Positions 36,279-45,586 are shown, counted from the first letter of the stretch. The stretch is DNA of 64,000 bases from Mycobacterium gordonae (GCF_017086405.1 NZ_CP070973.1:4744739-4808738), one strand, 5' to 3'. Notes: generated by a model from the sequence alone, not told the origin. A program made the numbers and translations.

Positions 36279-36986
36279 ATGCTGGACGACATACGGCGCG
36301 ACATTCGGGTGGCCAGGGAACGAGATCCGGCCGAACCGACCACGCTGGAGGTCATCTTCGCCTATCCCGGCGTGCATGCGGTGTGGGGACACCGAATCAG
36401 TCACTGGCTGTGGCGGCGCCGCAGGCGGGTGCTGGCCCGGACCGTGGCCGAGTTCACTCGGATTCTGACCGGCGTCGAAATCCACCCCGGCGCCACGCTG
36501 GGGCCCGGCCTGTTCATCGACCATGCGACGGGCGTGGTGATCGGCGAAACCGCCGAAGTCGGCGAAGACGTCACCATCTTCCACGGTGTCACCCTCGGTG
36601 GCACGGGCCGCGACCGTGGCAAACGCCATCCCACCATAGGTGACCGGGTCACCATCGGGGCGGGTGCCAAGGTCCTCGGCGCGATCAAGATCGGTGACGA
36701 CAGCCGGATCGGCGCGAACTCCGTCGTGGTCAAGGAGGTACCCGCCAGCGCGGTGGTGGTCGGCGTCCCCGGGCAGGTCGTCAGCCGGCCCGGTCCCGAC
36801 AGTCAGGACGAGTCGAAGCTGCCAGATCTTGTCGGTGTGAGCCTGAAATCGCTGCTCACCAGGGTGGCCCGGCTGGAGGGAGACCGGTCCGGCGCGCCCA
36901 ATGGCCAGCTTTCGGGCGCACCTGCCGACCGTGTCATCCGGCCGCCCGAAGCGGGCGTCTGGTACGGCGAGGACTTCTCCATCTAG
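36279..36986 (+). CDS. cysE: Serine O-acetyltransferase
   Basis: 235 residues. Left-handed beta-helix hexapeptide repeats run from about 60 to 165 (GATLGPGLFIDHATGVVIGETAEVGEDVTIFHGVTLGGTG), including catalytic His in FIDHATG and FHGVTLGGTG. It transfers acetyl from acetyl-CoA to serine, supplying O-acetylserine for the adjacent cysK. Equals Rv2335. The short form lacks the long N-terminal helical domain of enteric CysE. Confidence 0.95.
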   Translation: MLDDIRRDIRVARERDPAEPTTLEVIFAYPGVHAVWGHRISHWLWRRRRRVLARTVAEFTRILTGVEIHPGATLGPGLFIDHATGVVIGETAEVGEDVTIFHGVTLGGTGRDRGKRHPTIGDRVTIGAGAKVLGAIKIGDDSRIGANSVVVKEVPASAVVVGVPGQVVSRPGPDSQDESKLPDLVGVSLKSLLTRVARLEGDRSGAPNGQLSGAPADRVIRPPEAGVWYGEDFSI

Positions 36987-37020
36987 GGAATGTTGCATTG
37001 GGAAAGTTGTTGGTGCGCTC

Positions 37021-37446
37021 GTGAGTTCAGTTGTCATCGTCGGCCTGGCGATCGCCGCGGCATTGATTGCGGCGTGCCTGATCGGCTGCGTGCTCAACCA
37101 GCGGTCAGGAGTCCTGCGGGAGGCGAAACCCTCCGCCGGTGCTGAGCAGGACCACGCTGATCTGGGCCTGTCAGAGACGGGACCGACCGTGCTGCATTTC
37201 AGTGCCGAGTGGTGTGGACCATGCGCTGCGGTCCGTCGGGTGGTCGATCAGGTGTGCGCCGAGCTTCCCGACGTCGCTCACGTCGAGCTGGACATCGACG
37301 CCCACCCTGCGGCCGCCAAGCGGCTGTCGGTGCTGTCGCTGCCCACCACTTTCATCTTCGACGCGCAGGGCCAGCAGCGTTACCGCACCGCCGGCGTCCC
37401 CAAAGCCGCCGACCTACAGACGGCCCTGCAACCACTTAGGGTCTGA
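37021..37446 (+). CDS. Membrane-anchored thioredoxin-like protein
   Basis: From a GTG at 37021 the protein has 141 residues: an N-terminal hydrophobic helix (VVIVGLAIAAALIAACLIGCVL, 4-25), then a thioredoxin fold with the WCGPC active site (64-68), a cis-Pro in SLPTTFIF (about 107-114), and no other catalytic domain. The start is uncertain, since GGAAAG (37001-37006) is 14 bases away. It follows cysE by 34 bp and precedes a DUF4395 gene, a pairing seen in actinobacterial sulfur loci. Likely a thiol-disulfide exchange role at the membrane. Confidence 0.82.
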   Translation: MSSVVIVGLAIAAALIAACLIGCVLNQRSGVLREAKPSAGAEQDHADLGLSETGPTVLHFSAEWCGPCAAVRRVVDQVCAELPDVAHVELDIDAHPAAAKRLSVLSLPTTFIFDAQGQQRYRTAGVPKAADLQTALQPLRV

Positions 37447-37468
37447 GTTTCAGCGAAAGGAGCAGTTG

Positions 37469-37921
37469 ATGTCGTCCGATATCAGCCACGTAGACGTCCG
37501 GGGTCCGCGCTTCGCGGCGTGGATCACCACCACGGTGCTGGTGGTGACGCTGGCTGTGTCGGTGGTCAGCTCCCCCGCCGCGGCCGCCGTCCTGGCCGCG
37601 CAGGCCATCGTCTTCGCGATCAGCGCTGTGCGCGGCCCCCGCAATAGTCCCTACGGTTTGCTGTTCGCCAAGCTAGTGGCCCCGCGACTGAGTCCGGTCA
37701 GCGAACGGGAGCCGGTGGCGCCGCTGAAGTTCGCCCAGTTGGTCGGACTGATATTCGCGGTCATCGGGGTGCTCGGTTTCGCGGCCGGGCTGCAGCTCGT
37801 CGGCGTCATCGCGACCGCCTTCGCCCTGTTCGCCGCCTTCCTCAACGCCGCGTTCGGCATCTGCCTGGGCTGCCAGATGTACCCGCTGGTCGCACGCCTG
37901 CGGCGCGCCCCTGCCGCCTGA
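37469..37921 (+). CDS. DUF4395 family membrane protein
   Basis: 150 residues from ATG 37469 with GAAAGGAG upstream. Four hydrophobic segments (about 17-35, 40-55, 88-108, 110-130) and the family motif GICLGCQMYPL near the C-terminus, containing two Cys. DUF4395 proteins commonly pair with thioredoxin-like proteins, as here (22 bp upstream). It probably forms a redox or sulfur-transfer membrane partner and ends the cysteine operon. Confidence 0.87.
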   Translation: MSSDISHVDVRGPRFAAWITTTVLVVTLAVSVVSSPAAAAVLAAQAIVFAISAVRGPRNSPYGLLFAKLVAPRLSPVSEREPVAPLKFAQLVGLIFAVIGVLGFAAGLQLVGVIATAFALFAAFLNAAFGICLGCQMYPLVARLRRAPAA

Positions 37922-38159
37922 TCGCGCGTCGCAAAGTCTGCGCAAGTATTAAATCGCCTGCGAGCCAAACACTTTGAAACGCAGCGGCACCGACCCCGAT
38001 GACCTAAGCTGGGATGATGCCGGGGGCCAGCTTGCTGCACTTCGTAGCGTTGCGCGCGCCGGACTGTTGTCGCTGATCGGTTGACGCCAATTCAGCGGAG
38101 TTCGTGAATCGTTGCTCTGCAGCGCTTTTCGCTCTCTTTGCATGACAGGACGACGAGAT

Positions 38160-38456
38160 ATGAACGAAGACCGTATGCAGGCCACCCGGGTGATCGACAC
38201 CGCGGTGGGCATCCTGGTGGGCTGGCGCCGCTACAGCACCCAATCGGCGTTCCGCGAGTTGCTCAGCGCCAGCGAGCGACAGCACGTTCCGCTGTTCGCC
38301 ATGGCCGGGGCACTGGTCAAACTGGCCGGCAGGCCCGCCGACGCACGGACTGCCGGAGTGGCCGCCGAGCAGGGCGCCCAGCGCGAGTGGGGAGAAGAAT
38401 TTCTGACCGGAGCTAACACCGCGGCCCCGCGCCGCCCGGTCAACCGGTGGCTGTGA
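38160..38456 (+). CDS. Small ANTAR-domain protein
   Basis: 98 residues from ATG 38160 (AGGA at 38147-38150); an ATG at 38142 is possible. Residues 7-58 (TRVIDTAVGILVGWRRYSTQSAFRELLSASERQHVPL) match the three-helix ANTAR RNA-binding domain. No receiver, GAF or PAS domain precedes it. ANTAR proteins bind paired hexaloop hairpins to stop termination; partner RNA unknown. It lies just before tRNA-Asn. Confidence 0.72.
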   Translation: MNEDRMQATRVIDTAVGILVGWRRYSTQSAFRELLSASERQHVPLFAMAGALVKLAGRPADARTAGVAAEQGAQREWGEEFLTGANTAAPRRPVNRWL

Positions 38457-38476
38457 GGGGCGATCATGACGGGCGG

Positions 38477-38552
<76 letters not shown>

Positions 38553-38729
38553 CTATCAGTCCAGCGAACGCTGGTGCTGACCGCGGGACGACTCTAGCGT
38601 ACTGGCTACGCCCGCAGCCAACCGGCTCCGGCTGAACCGTTTCGGGCTGGCCGCCGGGCATCGGGCGCGCCACTTTCGGGGCGGATAAGGCAGGATGGAA
38701 CGAACGCACTTCTTCTCGGAGGGATCGCT

Positions 38730-39020
38730 TTGATCGGGTATGTCGCCGTGCTGGGCGTGGGCTACGTGTTGGGCACCAAGGCCGGGCGCCGTCGCTATGA
38801 GCAGATCGTCGGCACCTACCGCGCGCTCACCGGCAGCCCCGTCGCCAGATCGATGATCGAGGGCGGTCGGCGCAAGATCGCAAACCGGATCTCACCCGAC
38901 ACGGGCTTTGTGACGTTGGCTGAGATCGACAGCCAGACGGCCGTCATGGAGCACAGGGCACCTGGCGACCAGGTGGACGAGGTCGAGGTCGTCGCGCCGC
39001 GGGTGAACGCCGCACGCTGA
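38730..39020 (+). CDS. Small YtxH-like membrane-associated protein (Rv2342-like)
   Basis: 96 residues from a TTG at 38730 with CGGAGGGA (38717-38724) well placed. A short N-terminal hydrophobic segment (IGYVAVLGVGYVLGTKAGRRRYEQI) has the GYVLGxKAGRxRYEQI motif found in small actinobacterial YtxH-type proteins. The rest is hydrophilic. It converges on dnaG (5 bp gap). Function unknown; matches Rv2342 in position. Confidence 0.8.
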   Translation: MIGYVAVLGVGYVLGTKAGRRRYEQIVGTYRALTGSPVARSMIEGGRRKIANRISPDTGFVTLAEIDSQTAVMEHRAPGDQVDEVEVVAPRVNAAR

Positions 39021-39025
39021 GAAGT

Positions 39026-40957
39026 TCAGGCGGTCAGATCGTTGCCGCTGGCCTGCTCCAGCAAGCTGCGCCGGTATGCCTCCATCGCCACCAGGTCCCC
39101 GAACAGCGCGTGATACTCGTCGCCCTGCTCGATCGGTGACATGCGCTGCAGCTTGGACTTCACCTCGGCGATCTGGCGGCCCATCCACACCTCCTGCAGC
39201 CGGGCCAGCACCCCGGAGATGTACCGCGGCAGCTGCTCGTCCTCGGCGTTGATGCTCTCGACCCCGAGTTCGCTGACCAGTCCGGCCGTGAGCGCCGAGT
39301 TGGTCTGCTGGCGCACCATGTCCAGCCATTGCGCCCCGCCGACACCGATCGAGGTCCCCCCGGCCGCCTCGATCGCCGCACGCACCGCCGCGTAGCCGGG
39401 GTGGGTGAAGCTCTCGACGGTCAGCGTGTCGAACACCGGACCGGCGAGCGCCGGAAACTGCAACGCCGATTTGAGGGCCTCTCGTTGCGGCCACAGCGTC
39501 GGGTCGCGCGGGTCCGGCCGGGCTGCCGCAGACGCCGCGGCGACGGCGTCAGACGACGTCTGAGCGGGCTGCTGCGCGCGGCGCGGCGTCCTGCTGCCCG
39601 TCCCGGCCTGGCCCGCTCCCGGCGATCTCTTGGCCTGGCTGCGCACCCGGTCGACGACCTGCGCGACGTCGTCCCAACCAACCCAGCCGGCCAGCTGACG
39701 GGCATACTCGTCGCGCAGCGTCGAGTCTTTGATCTGACTGACCATCGGCACGCACCGGCGCAACCCGGCCACCCGGCCCTCGGCGCTGTCCAGGTCCAAT
39801 TCGCCGAGCGCGGTGCGAATCGCGAACTCGAACAACGGTGTTCGCCGCGCCACCAGGTCACGCAGTGCACCGTCGCCGGACTTCAGCCGCAGGTCACACG
39901 GGTCCATGCCGTCGGGTGCCACCGCGACGAACGACTGTCCCGCCAAATTCTGTTCACCGTCGAAAGCCTTGAGCGCGGCCGCCTTGCCGGCTTCGTCGCC
40001 ATCGAAAACGTAGATCAGCTCACCGCGGAAGAAACTGTCGTCCATCATCAATCGGCGCAGCATGGCCAGATGATCATCGCCGAACGCGGTGCCGCAGGAC
40101 GCGACCGCGGTGGTGACCCCGGCCAGGTGCATCGCCATTACGTCGGTGTATCCCTCGACGACCACCGCCTGGTGGCCCTTGGCGATGTCGCGTTTGGCCA
40201 GGTCGATCCCGAACATCACCTGTGACTTCTTGTACAGCAGCGTCTCCGGGGTGTTGACGTATTTGGCTTCCATCGGGTCGTCGTCGAACAGTCGCCGGGC
40301 GCCGAACCCGATCACCTCGCCCGAGGCGGTGCGGATGGGCCACAGCAGCCGCCGGTGAAAGCGGTCCATCGGTCCCCGACGGCCCTGTCGGGAAAGCCCG
40401 GCCGCCTCCAGCTCTTTGAACTCGAAACCCTTGCGCTGCAGGTGCTTTGTCAAGGTCTCCCAGCCCGAGGGCGCGAATCCGCAGCCGAACCGGCGGGCGG
40501 CCTCGGCGTCGAAACTGCGATCGGTCAGGTACTTGCGGGCCAAAGCCGCCTCGTCGGACTGCAGCGCCTGCGCGTAGAACTCGGCGGCTGCCGCGTTGGC
40601 CGCGATCAGCCGGCTACGGCTGCCGCGGTCGCGCTGCACATTGGTGGCCGGGCCGGTATAGGTGATGGTGTAGCCGACCCGATCGGCGAGCATTTCGACG
40701 GCCTCGACGAAGCTCGCGTGTTCGATCTTCTGGATGAAGGCGTACACGTCGCCGCCCTCCCCGCAACCGAAACAGTGGAACTGATGGTTCAGGGGCCGCA
40801 CATGAAACGACGGTGACTTCTCGTTGTGGAACGGGCACAGGCCCTTGAGCGAATTGGCCCCGGCGGCGCGCAGCTGAACATAGTCGCCGACGACGTCCTC
40901 GATACGGGCCATTTCGCGGATGGCGGCGATGTCACGATCAGGGATCCGGCCGGCCAC
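39026..40957 (-). CDS. dnaG: DNA primase
   Basis: 643 residues from a GTG at 40957 (AGRIPDRDIAAIREMARIEDVVGDYVQL). Zinc-binding domain CPFHNEKSPSFHV...HCFGCGEGGD (about 42-68), TOPRIM domain (VVEGYTDVMAMH, about 265; VFDGDEAGKAA, about 322) and a DnaB-binding C-terminus. It primes replication. The frame stays open upstream through dgt, but those codons are a shadow. Equals Rv2343c. Confidence 0.95.
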   Translation of the reverse strand: MAGRIPDRDIAAIREMARIEDVVGDYVQLRAAGANSLKGLCPFHNEKSPSFHVRPLNHQFHCFGCGEGGDVYAFIQKIEHASFVEAVEMLADRVGYTITYTGPATNVQRDRGSRSRLIAANAAAAEFYAQALQSDEAALARKYLTDRSFDAEAARRFGCGFAPSGWETLTKHLQRKGFEFKELEAAGLSRQGRRGPMDRFHRRLLWPIRTASGEVIGFGARRLFDDDPMEAKYVNTPETLLYKKSQVMFGIDLAKRDIAKGHQAVVVEGYTDVMAMHLAGVTTAVASCGTAFGDDHLAMLRRLMMDDSFFRGELIYVFDGDEAGKAAALKAFDGEQNLAGQSFVAVAPDGMDPCDLRLKSGDGALRDLVARRTPLFEFAIRTALGELDLDSAEGRVAGLRRCVPMVSQIKDSTLRDEYARQLAGWVGWDDVAQVVDRVRSQAKRSPGAGQAGTGSRTPRRAQQPAQTSSDAVAAASAAARPDPRDPTLWPQREALKSALQFPALAGPVFDTLTVESFTHPGYAAVRAAIEAAGGTSIGVGGAQWLDMVRQQTNSALTAGLVSELGVESINAEDEQLPRYISGVLARLQEVWMGRQIAEVKSKLQRMSPIEQGDEYHALFGDLVAMEAYRRSLLEQASGNDLTA

Positions 40958-40967
40958 GGGCCTCAGT

Positions 40968-42254
40968 CTAGGCCGTCGGTCCGCCGAGTTGACCGGCGTC
41001 GATACGTTCCAGCCGCCCCTCGGTGTAGGACGCGATCTGATCCACGATGACCCGCAGACGCGTTCCGTCGTCGGGCGCGGCGTTGAAGGCGGCAGCAAAG
41101 ACCGGGTCAAGGGTATGCGGTACTCCGGCATGCAGCCACTGCGCCACCCGGTGGATGCGTTCGCGTTGTCGGGCTTGGGTTTCCAGGTGTCGCGGGTCGG
41201 ACATGATGAACTGCAGCGCCAGGATTTTGAGCAACGCCACCTCGGCGCGCACCATGTCCGGCACCTGCAGGTCGGCCTGGTAGCGCACCAGTGGGCCCGT
41301 GCCGGACGCCGCGCGGGTGGTGGCGATCGCAGCGGTGGCGAACCGGCCGACCAGCTCACTGGTCAGCCGCTTGAGCGCCACTGCGGCCGCCAGGGTCGCG
41401 TCGTACTTGCCGACCGAGGCAACCACCGGCAGCCCCGAGAGCCGCTGCGCGGCCTGCATCAGATCGTCGGCACTGATCCGGGGGAACTCGCTGGCCCCCA
41501 GCCTGGCCAGTGCCGCCGCGTCGTTCTCGTCGGCCAGCACCCGCAGGTCGATGCGTTCGGAGACCACGCCGTCCTCGACGTCGTGCACCGAATAGGCGAC
41601 GTCGTCGGCCCAGTCCATCACCTGCGCTTCCAGGCACGTCCGGCCCTCGGGGGCACCGTGGCGGACCCACGCGGCCGCGGCGCGGTCGTCATCGTAGAAA
41701 CCGAACTTGCACCTCTGGTTTCCGGTGCCCGTAGACCGCGGCCACGGATATTTCGTCACCGCGTCCAGTGCGGCGCGGGTCAGATTCAGACCGGCGCTGC
41801 GTCCTTGCGCGTCAAGCACTTTGGGCTCGAGGCTGGTGAGGATGCGGAAGTTCTGCGCGTTGCCCTCGAAACCGCCGTAAGCGGCGGCGACCTCGTTGAG
41901 CGCCCGCTCGCCGTTGTGCCCGTAGGGCGGGTGACCGATGTCGTGGGCGAGGCCGGCCAACTCGACGAGGTCCAGGTCGCAGCCGAGTGGGATCGCCATG
42001 CCACGGCCGATCTGGGCCACCTCCAGCGAGTGGGTCAGTCGAGTGCGCGGGGTGTCGCCTTCACGTGGCCCGACGACCTGTGTCTTGTCCGCGAGCCGGC
42101 GCAGCGCGGCACTGTGCAGCACCCGTGCCCGGTCGCGGGCGAAGTCCGTGCGGTGCTGGCCTTCGGTACCGGGCAGACCCGCAGTTTTCGTAGCTTCGAT
42201 TACCCGCCGCGCGCGGTCGAAGTCGTCGTAGGGGTCGTGCTTATCGGTGCTCAC
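40968..42254 (-). CDS. dgt: Deoxyguanosinetriphosphate triphosphohydrolase-like protein
   Basis: 428 residues from a GTG at 42254 (STDKHDPYDDFDRARRV). HD-domain metal ligands: R-x-H in RLTHSLEVAQ (about 74), HDIGHPPYGHNGE (about 110-122) and VMDWADDVAYSVHD. It hydrolyses dNTPs to deoxynucleosides and triphosphate. It lies 10 bp before dnaG, as in Rv2344c-dnaG. An upstream 66-residue extension in frame lacks family similarity. Confidence 0.93.
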   Translation of the reverse strand: MSTDKHDPYDDFDRARRVIEATKTAGLPGTEGQHRTDFARDRARVLHSAALRRLADKTQVVGPREGDTPRTRLTHSLEVAQIGRGMAIPLGCDLDLVELAGLAHDIGHPPYGHNGERALNEVAAAYGGFEGNAQNFRILTSLEPKVLDAQGRSAGLNLTRAALDAVTKYPWPRSTGTGNQRCKFGFYDDDRAAAAWVRHGAPEGRTCLEAQVMDWADDVAYSVHDVEDGVVSERIDLRVLADENDAAALARLGASEFPRISADDLMQAAQRLSGLPVVASVGKYDATLAAAVALKRLTSELVGRFATAAIATTRAASGTGPLVRYQADLQVPDMVRAEVALLKILALQFIMSDPRHLETQARQRERIHRVAQWLHAGVPHTLDPVFAAAFNAAPDDGTRLRVIVDQIASYTEGRLERIDAGQLGGPTA

Positions 42255-42483
42255 CGACCCACAGTCTGCCAGGGCGACCTCGGCGGGCGTGTCAACCCGT
42301 CTGGTGCGGTTGAACCGGCCAGTTGTGGGTAACAAACCGATAACTGGGTCGGATCCAGGATTGCCGAAGGCCAGGCGGGACGAGCACGCAACGCTGCGTT
42401 CCGCGACATGAGTTCGGGTTGGCCAGAGGCCGCCGCGGCGAGCCCGCCACACGAACGTCCCAGCCCATTAATCAGGAGTCCCC

Positions 42484-43440
42484 ATGCATCAGCACAAGAA
42501 ACGTTGGACACGTCGACTGACGACCGCGGCGGTCGCGGCCGCGGCACTGCCCGGGCTGCTTGGTGTCACCGGCACCGAGCCGACCGCGCGAGCCGCCGCA
42601 CCCGAATTCCTCCAAGTCCCTTCCGCGGCGATGGGCCGCAACATCACGGTGGAGTTCCAGCAGGGCGGGGCGCCGGCCGTTTATCTGCTCGACGGCTTGC
42701 GGGCGCGCGACGACCGCAACGGCTGGGACATCGAGACCAATGCGTTCGACGAGTTCCAGGGCTCGGGAATGTCGGTGGTCATGCCGGTTGGCGGGCGTTC
42801 CAGCTTCTACGCCGACTGGTACGGGTCGGCCAACGGCGCCACCTACAAGTGGGAGACGTTCCTGACCAGTGAACTGCCGAGCTTCCTGGCCGGTAAGGGC
42901 GTCCGGTCGACCCGCAACGCCGTGGTCGGGGTGTCGATGTCCGGCTCGTCGGCGTTGATCTTGGCGGCCTACCACCCGGGCCAGTTCGCGTATGCCAGTT
43001 CGCTGTCGGCCTATCTGACTCCATCCAGCGGCAACGGGCCCACTTTGATCAAGTTCGCGATGAACGACGAGGGCGGCTTCAACCCCGAGGACATGTGGGG
43101 TCCGTCCGGCGGGCCGGGCTGGCAGCGCCACGACCCGACGGTGCAGGCCGCCCGACTGGCCGGCAACAACACCCGCCTGTGGGTCTACAGCGGCAACGGC
43201 ACACCTTCGGAACTGGGCGGGGCGAACGGAAGCAGCTTGCCGGGCCAGATCATCGAGCAGGTGGTGCTGCAGAGCAACGTCGACTTCAAGAACGCCTACA
43301 ACGCCGCCGGCGGCCGCAACGCGACCTTCAACATCGACGGCAGTGGTCAGCACGGCTGGGGTTACTGGAATGCGCAGTTGGTGGCCATGAAGGGCGACAT
43401 GCAACGCACCCTGGGTGCCGGTGGCGGCGGACCGGCCTGA
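42484..43440 (+). CDS. Antigen 85 family protein (mycolyltransferase-like)
   Basis: 318 residues with a signal peptide (cleavage near residue 38, ARAAAP). The antigen 85 fold is evident: YLLDGLRARDDRNGWDIETNAFDEF (67-91), nucleophile Ser151 in GVSMSGSSALILAA, NDEGGFNPEDMWGP, and a C-terminal His in SGQHGWGYWNAQL. These enzymes transfer mycolates between trehalose monomycolates or to arabinogalactan. A conserved Cys near the active site of the classical FbpA/B/C (WVYCGNG) is Ser here (WVYSGNG, about residue 239). It is not at this locus in M. tuberculosis, so it is an extra paralogue. Confidence 0.9.
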   Translation: MHQHKKRWTRRLTTAAVAAAALPGLLGVTGTEPTARAAAPEFLQVPSAAMGRNITVEFQQGGAPAVYLLDGLRARDDRNGWDIETNAFDEFQGSGMSVVMPVGGRSSFYADWYGSANGATYKWETFLTSELPSFLAGKGVRSTRNAVVGVSMSGSSALILAAYHPGQFAYASSLSAYLTPSSGNGPTLIKFAMNDEGGFNPEDMWGPSGGPGWQRHDPTVQAARLAGNNTRLWVYSGNGTPSELGGANGSSLPGQIIEQVVLQSNVDFKNAYNAAGGRNATFNIDGSGQHGWGYWNAQLVAMKGDMQRTLGAGGGGPA

Positions 43441-43499
43441 CACCTCAGCAGGCACAGGCCGGTCGCTGAATCGGCGGCCACCCACGTTTAATTAGCGGT

Positions 43500-45512
43500 A
43501 TGCGCATTACTCGCCTGATCGGCGTTGTCCTGACGGTGATGACGGTGGGGCTGAGCGGGGGGTTGCTGTTGTCGGCACCCCCCGCCGGCGCGCAGCCACC
43601 GTTCCGATTGGCGGAATACCTCACCGACAACGCGGGTGTGCTCGGCGATTCGGATCGCGCCGCCGTCACCGCAGCGGTCGACCGTCTCTACGCCGACCGC
43701 CACATCCGCCTGTGGGTGGTCTATGTCGACAACTTCTCGGGGCAGACTGCGGAGAACTGGGGCCAGCGCACCTTCCGAGCCAGCGAGCTCGGCACTTCCG
43801 ATGCACTGCTGGCGGTGTCCACCGGTGGCCGCGCGTATTCCTTCCTGGTGCCCAGCGACATGCAGGGCGTGACGTCGAGTCAGGTCGACAATCTGCGGCA
43901 CAACAAGATCGAGCCCGCGCTACGAAACGCCCAGTGGAGTGCCGCGGCGGTCGCCGCAGCCGACGGACTCAACACGAGGTCCAGCCCCACGGGCCGTTAC
44001 GTGCTGCTTGGTGCGCTCGGCGCCATCGTGCTGGCCGTGGTCATCCTGCTATTCGTGATGCGTCGGCGCGCCCGCCGACGGCGCACCGACGCGGTGGCCG
44101 CGGCCCGGCGGGTGAATGCCACCGACCCGACCGCGCTGGCCGCGGTTCCGTTGGACATCCTCGACGACTTGTCTCGGGCGAAGGTGGTAGAAGTCGACAA
44201 CGCGGTGCGCACCAGCAGCAATGAACTCGCGCTGGCGATCGACGAGTTCGGCGAGGAGCGGACCGCACCGTTCACTCGAGCTGTGAACAACGCCCAAGCC
44301 GCTCTGGCCCAAGCATTCACGGTGCGCCAGCAACTCGACGACAGCACGCCCGAAACGCCGGCGCAGCGCCGTGAGCTGCTCACCCAGGTCATCGTCTCGG
44401 CGGCCAATGCCGACCGCGAACTGGAGTCCCAGACCGAGGCATTCGAGCAGTTGCGCGATCTGGTGATCAACGCCCCTGCCAAGCTGGATGTGTTGACCCA
44501 GCAGTACGTCGAGCTGACCGCCCGACTGGATCCCGCGGAACGGCACCTGACCGAACTTCACAGCGAATTCGGTTCTGCCGCCTTGACTTCCGTGTCGGGC
44601 AACGTGAGCACCGCCAAGGAGCGACTGGAGTTCGCCGACCGCAATATCGGGGCGGCACGGGAACTGGCAGACAAAGCCGTCAGCGGGCAGCAGAGCCGCT
44701 TGGTGGACGCGGTGCGCGCGGCCGAATCCGCTCTCGGACAAGCACGCTCATTACTTGACGCGGTCGACAGTGCGGCCGGCGACATCCGGCAGGCGGTAGC
44801 GAATCTGCCGTCGTTGCTGGCTGACATACAAGCGGCCATCAAGCGTGCCAACGAGCAGCTGCAGAAGACCCACGGCAACCATTCGGCGCACACCGGGGAA
44901 CTGATCGCCGCGCGGGATGCGGCCGCGCGGGCGCTGGACAGCTCCGGCGGCACACGTGGCACCGCAGATCCGCTGGGCGCGTTCGCCCGGCTGTCGAAGT
45001 CCGACGCGGAGCTCAACCAGATGTTGACCGTGGTGGCGCAGGAGCGGGCGAACGCCGAACGGCTGCAGCGGTCCTTCGAGCAGGCGCTGTTCACCGCCGA
45101 GTCGCGGGTACATGCGGTGTCGGAGTACATCGACACCCGCCGCGGCAGCATCGGCCCCGAGGCCCGGACCCGGCTGGCCGAGGCCAAACGCCAACTAGAG
45201 GCTGCACACGCCCGCAAGTCGACGAATCTAACCGAAGCCATCGCGTATGCCAACGGGGCTTCCACGCTGGCCGCACACGCGCAGTCGCTGGCCAACGCCG
45301 ACGTGCAAGCGGCACAGCGGGCTTACGCGCGTCGCAGCGACGGCGACACCGGCGCCATGCTGGGCGGAATCATCATCGGGAACATATTCAGCGGAGGCCT
45401 GCGCGGAGGCTTCGGCGGCTGGAGCCCCACATCGTTCGGTGGGTCGGGGTCGTCTGGCTCGTCTGGCGGGCCCTCCGGCGGTGGATTCATGGGCGGCGGC
45501 GGGCGGTTCTGA
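43500..45512 (+). CDS. TPM-domain membrane protein with long coiled-coil (Rv2345-like)
   Basis: 670 residues. Signal peptide (1-32, SAPPAGAQ), extracytoplasmic TPM domain (35-155, with LTDNAGVL and TEALLAVS-like region), membrane helix about 163-185 with a basic stop (MRRRARRRR), then a long helical, probably coiled-coil region rich in Ala, Glu, Gln and Arg (200-610), and a Gly/Ser-rich tail (GGSGSSGSSGG...GGGGRF). Equals Rv2345. Function not established; TPM domains act in membrane protein quality control in other systems. Confidence 0.88.
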   Translation: MRITRLIGVVLTVMTVGLSGGLLLSAPPAGAQPPFRLAEYLTDNAGVLGDSDRAAVTAAVDRLYADRHIRLWVVYVDNFSGQTAENWGQRTFRASELGTSDALLAVSTGGRAYSFLVPSDMQGVTSSQVDNLRHNKIEPALRNAQWSAAAVAAADGLNTRSSPTGRYVLLGALGAIVLAVVILLFVMRRRARRRRTDAVAAARRVNATDPTALAAVPLDILDDLSRAKVVEVDNAVRTSSNELALAIDEFGEERTAPFTRAVNNAQAALAQAFTVRQQLDDSTPETPAQRRELLTQVIVSAANADRELESQTEAFEQLRDLVINAPAKLDVLTQQYVELTARLDPAERHLTELHSEFGSAALTSVSGNVSTAKERLEFADRNIGAARELADKAVSGQQSRLVDAVRAAESALGQARSLLDAVDSAAGDIRQAVANLPSLLADIQAAIKRANEQLQKTHGNHSAHTGELIAARDAAARALDSSGGTRGTADPLGAFARLSKSDAELNQMLTVVAQERANAERLQRSFEQALFTAESRVHAVSEYIDTRRGSIGPEARTRLAEAKRQLEAAHARKSTNLTEAIAYANGASTLAAHAQSLANADVQAAQRAYARRSDGDTGAMLGGIIIGNIFSGGLRGGFGGWSPTSFGGSGSSGSSGGPSGGGFMGGGGRF

Positions 45513-45540
45513 AGCCGGTTCCGCGGACGTGGCTGCGGAC

Positions 45541-45586
45541 AAAAAACTGCGCACGCCCACCGAGAGGCAGGCGTGCGCAGTTTTGC
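45541..45586. terminator. Bidirectional intrinsic terminator between convergent genes
   Basis: AAAACTGCGCACGCC (45543-45557) and GGCGTGCGCAGTTTT (45570-45584) form a perfect 15-bp stem with a 12-nt loop, preceded by further As. It has A/T tracts on both sides, so it can end transcripts of the TPM gene and of the opposing esx operon. Confidence 0.85.

Noticed and set aside
39026..41359. Longer DnaG frame of 777 codons
   Set aside because: The first 134 codons shadow dgt; DnaG similarity begins at GTG 40957 and gives the usual length.
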